Source: Pedobacter jejuensis (lineage in GTDB: Bacteria; Bacteroidota; Bacteroidia; Sphingobacteriales; Sphingobacteriaceae). Taken from it: a stretch of DNA of 64,000 bases. Both the position numbers and the translations under genes were made by a program. The DNA is taken from the NCBI RefSeq assembly GCF_003725795.1, contig NZ_RBEE01000011.1, forward strand, positions 124,001-188,000, given 5' to 3'. Numbering within the stretch: the first letter of the stretch is position 1; each line of letters begins with the position of its first letter. Positions 63,425 through 64,000 of this stretch are shown here, one piece after another. The notes under the pieces were generated by a model, which had not been told where the DNA came from, searched no databases, and saw nothing but the letters and a program-made list of their open reading frames with translations.

Positions 63425-64000
63425 GTGATATTAACCTTAACCGAAATTTGTTTACTTTCTGCATTTGCTATTTGTCTGTTTGTACAATTGTATTTTGTTC
63501 TTTTTGTGCATTTAAAACTTGCTAAGATTACTGTAGAAGAGTTGCCACAATCAGCTAAATTTCCTTTAAGTGTTATTATATGCGCAAGGAATGAAATTAG
63601 CAATCTTCAAAAATATTTGCCATCTGTATTAAACCAAAACTATCCGGATTTTGAGGTTGTGGTAGTTAATGATAGGTCGTGGGATGGTACAGAAGAATAC
63701 CTGGAACAACTCGAAACGCAGCACGCCAATCTTAAAATAGTAAAGATTTTAGATAACGATAAATTCATTGCCGGTAAGAAATTTGCAGTAACAATGGGTA
63801 TTAAGGCTGCAAAAAGCGAATGGCTGGTGTTTACCGATGCCGATTGTGTACCCGAAAGCGATAACTGGTTAATGTATATGCAGAAACCCGCAGATGAACA
63901 AACGGAGATTGTTTTAGGTTATTCGCCATATTTAAAAAGGCGAAGTTTGTTAAATGCCCTTATCCGCTTCGAAACTTTTTTTACTGCTGTAAATTATCTT
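63425..64000 (+). CDS. Glycosyltransferase family 2, N-terminal part (runs off the window)
   Basis: 192 codons are present from a GTG start at 63425, and no stop occurs before the window ends. One membrane helix at ~5-30 (ICLLSAFAICLFVQLYFV) is followed by a GT2 domain: LSVIICARNEISNLQKYL, VVVVNDRSWDGTEEYL and the DxD motif in VFTDADCVP. The motif spacing is normal. It likely makes a cell-surface glycan or lipid. The start is uncertain because no ATG is in frame upstream. Confidence 0.85.
   Translation, partial: MILTLTEICLLSAFAICLFVQLYFVLFVHLKLAKITVEELPQSAKFPLSVIICARNEISNLQKYLPSVLNQNYPDFEVVVVNDRSWDGTEEYLEQLETQHANLKIVKILDNDKFIAGKKFAVTMGIKAAKSEWLVFTDADCVPESDNWLMYMQKPADEQTEIVLGYSPYLKRRSLLNALIRFETFFTAVNYL

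Overview
The window looks like a chromosomal segment of a Bacteroidota bacterium, most likely Sphingobacteriaceae (Pedobacter or a close relative). This rests on AT-rich DNA, few Shine-Dalgarno sites, several candidate TAnnTTTG minus-7 promoters, and lineage-typical genes: a long NusB, DUF1573, DUF3276 (PUR-alpha-like), DUF5522, YbbR-like, a fused SecDF, a short-Q-loop CydA and a Tgt without zinc cysteines. The genus is inferred from protein style, not from a search.

Layout. 1-7709: a glycan-degradation operon with the 3' end of a GH89 alpha-N-acetylglucosaminidase, a GH35 beta-galactosidase, a HGSNAT/NagX-like membrane acyltransferase and a GH92 alpha-mannosidase with a LamG tail. 7841-9798: a small remnant integrative element in a tRNA-Arg(CCG) gene, bounded by an 18-bp repeat and holding a truncated integrase, an XRE-type regulator and a secreted unknown. 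10049-18908: MgtE, a HAD hydrolase, YchF, a DUF5362-like membrane protein, a class A beta-lactamase-like gene broken by two frameshifts, DUF3276, an ABC exporter and leucine dehydrogenase. 18954-22435: a collinear block nusB - DUF1573 lipoprotein - yajC - ybbR-like - coaE. 23102-26961: a ligase-associated MBL exonuclease with a tiny DUF5522 gene, Uma2, and an overlapping operon methyltransferase - PAP2 - ZIP. 28003-30543: glmM-like mutase and cysteine desulfurase. 31043-35164: two related small proteins, an MBL hydrolase and cydAB. 35450-43499: M28 peptidase, accD, class II aldolase, an iron-permease-like protein, GNAT, a lipoprotein esterase and HMG-CoA lyase. 43716-48435: type II NADH dehydrogenase and secDF. 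49068-53686: folA, a four-helix-bundle protein, thyA, ispE, OsmC and metZ. 54076-58963: pirin, a receiver-like orphan, GxxExxY, LapA-like and a large metallopeptidase-like/beta-propeller/barrel protein. 60114-64000: EamA, LptF/G, tgt and the start of a GT2 glycosyltransferase.

Most genes are housekeeping. The unusual content is mainly between genes. Long spacers are filled with tandem arrays (256-bp, ~118-bp, ~153-bp, ~87-bp, 7-bp) and at least five dispersed repeat families, several with conserved palindromes, plus a ~350-bp duplication that copied the 3' end of accD. I saw no CRISPR array, no complete insertion sequence and no intact defence system. The leads I rate highest are the neighbouring GH89 and HGSNAT-like genes, the tRNA-Arg element, the frameshifted beta-lactamase-like gene and the structured repeat families.
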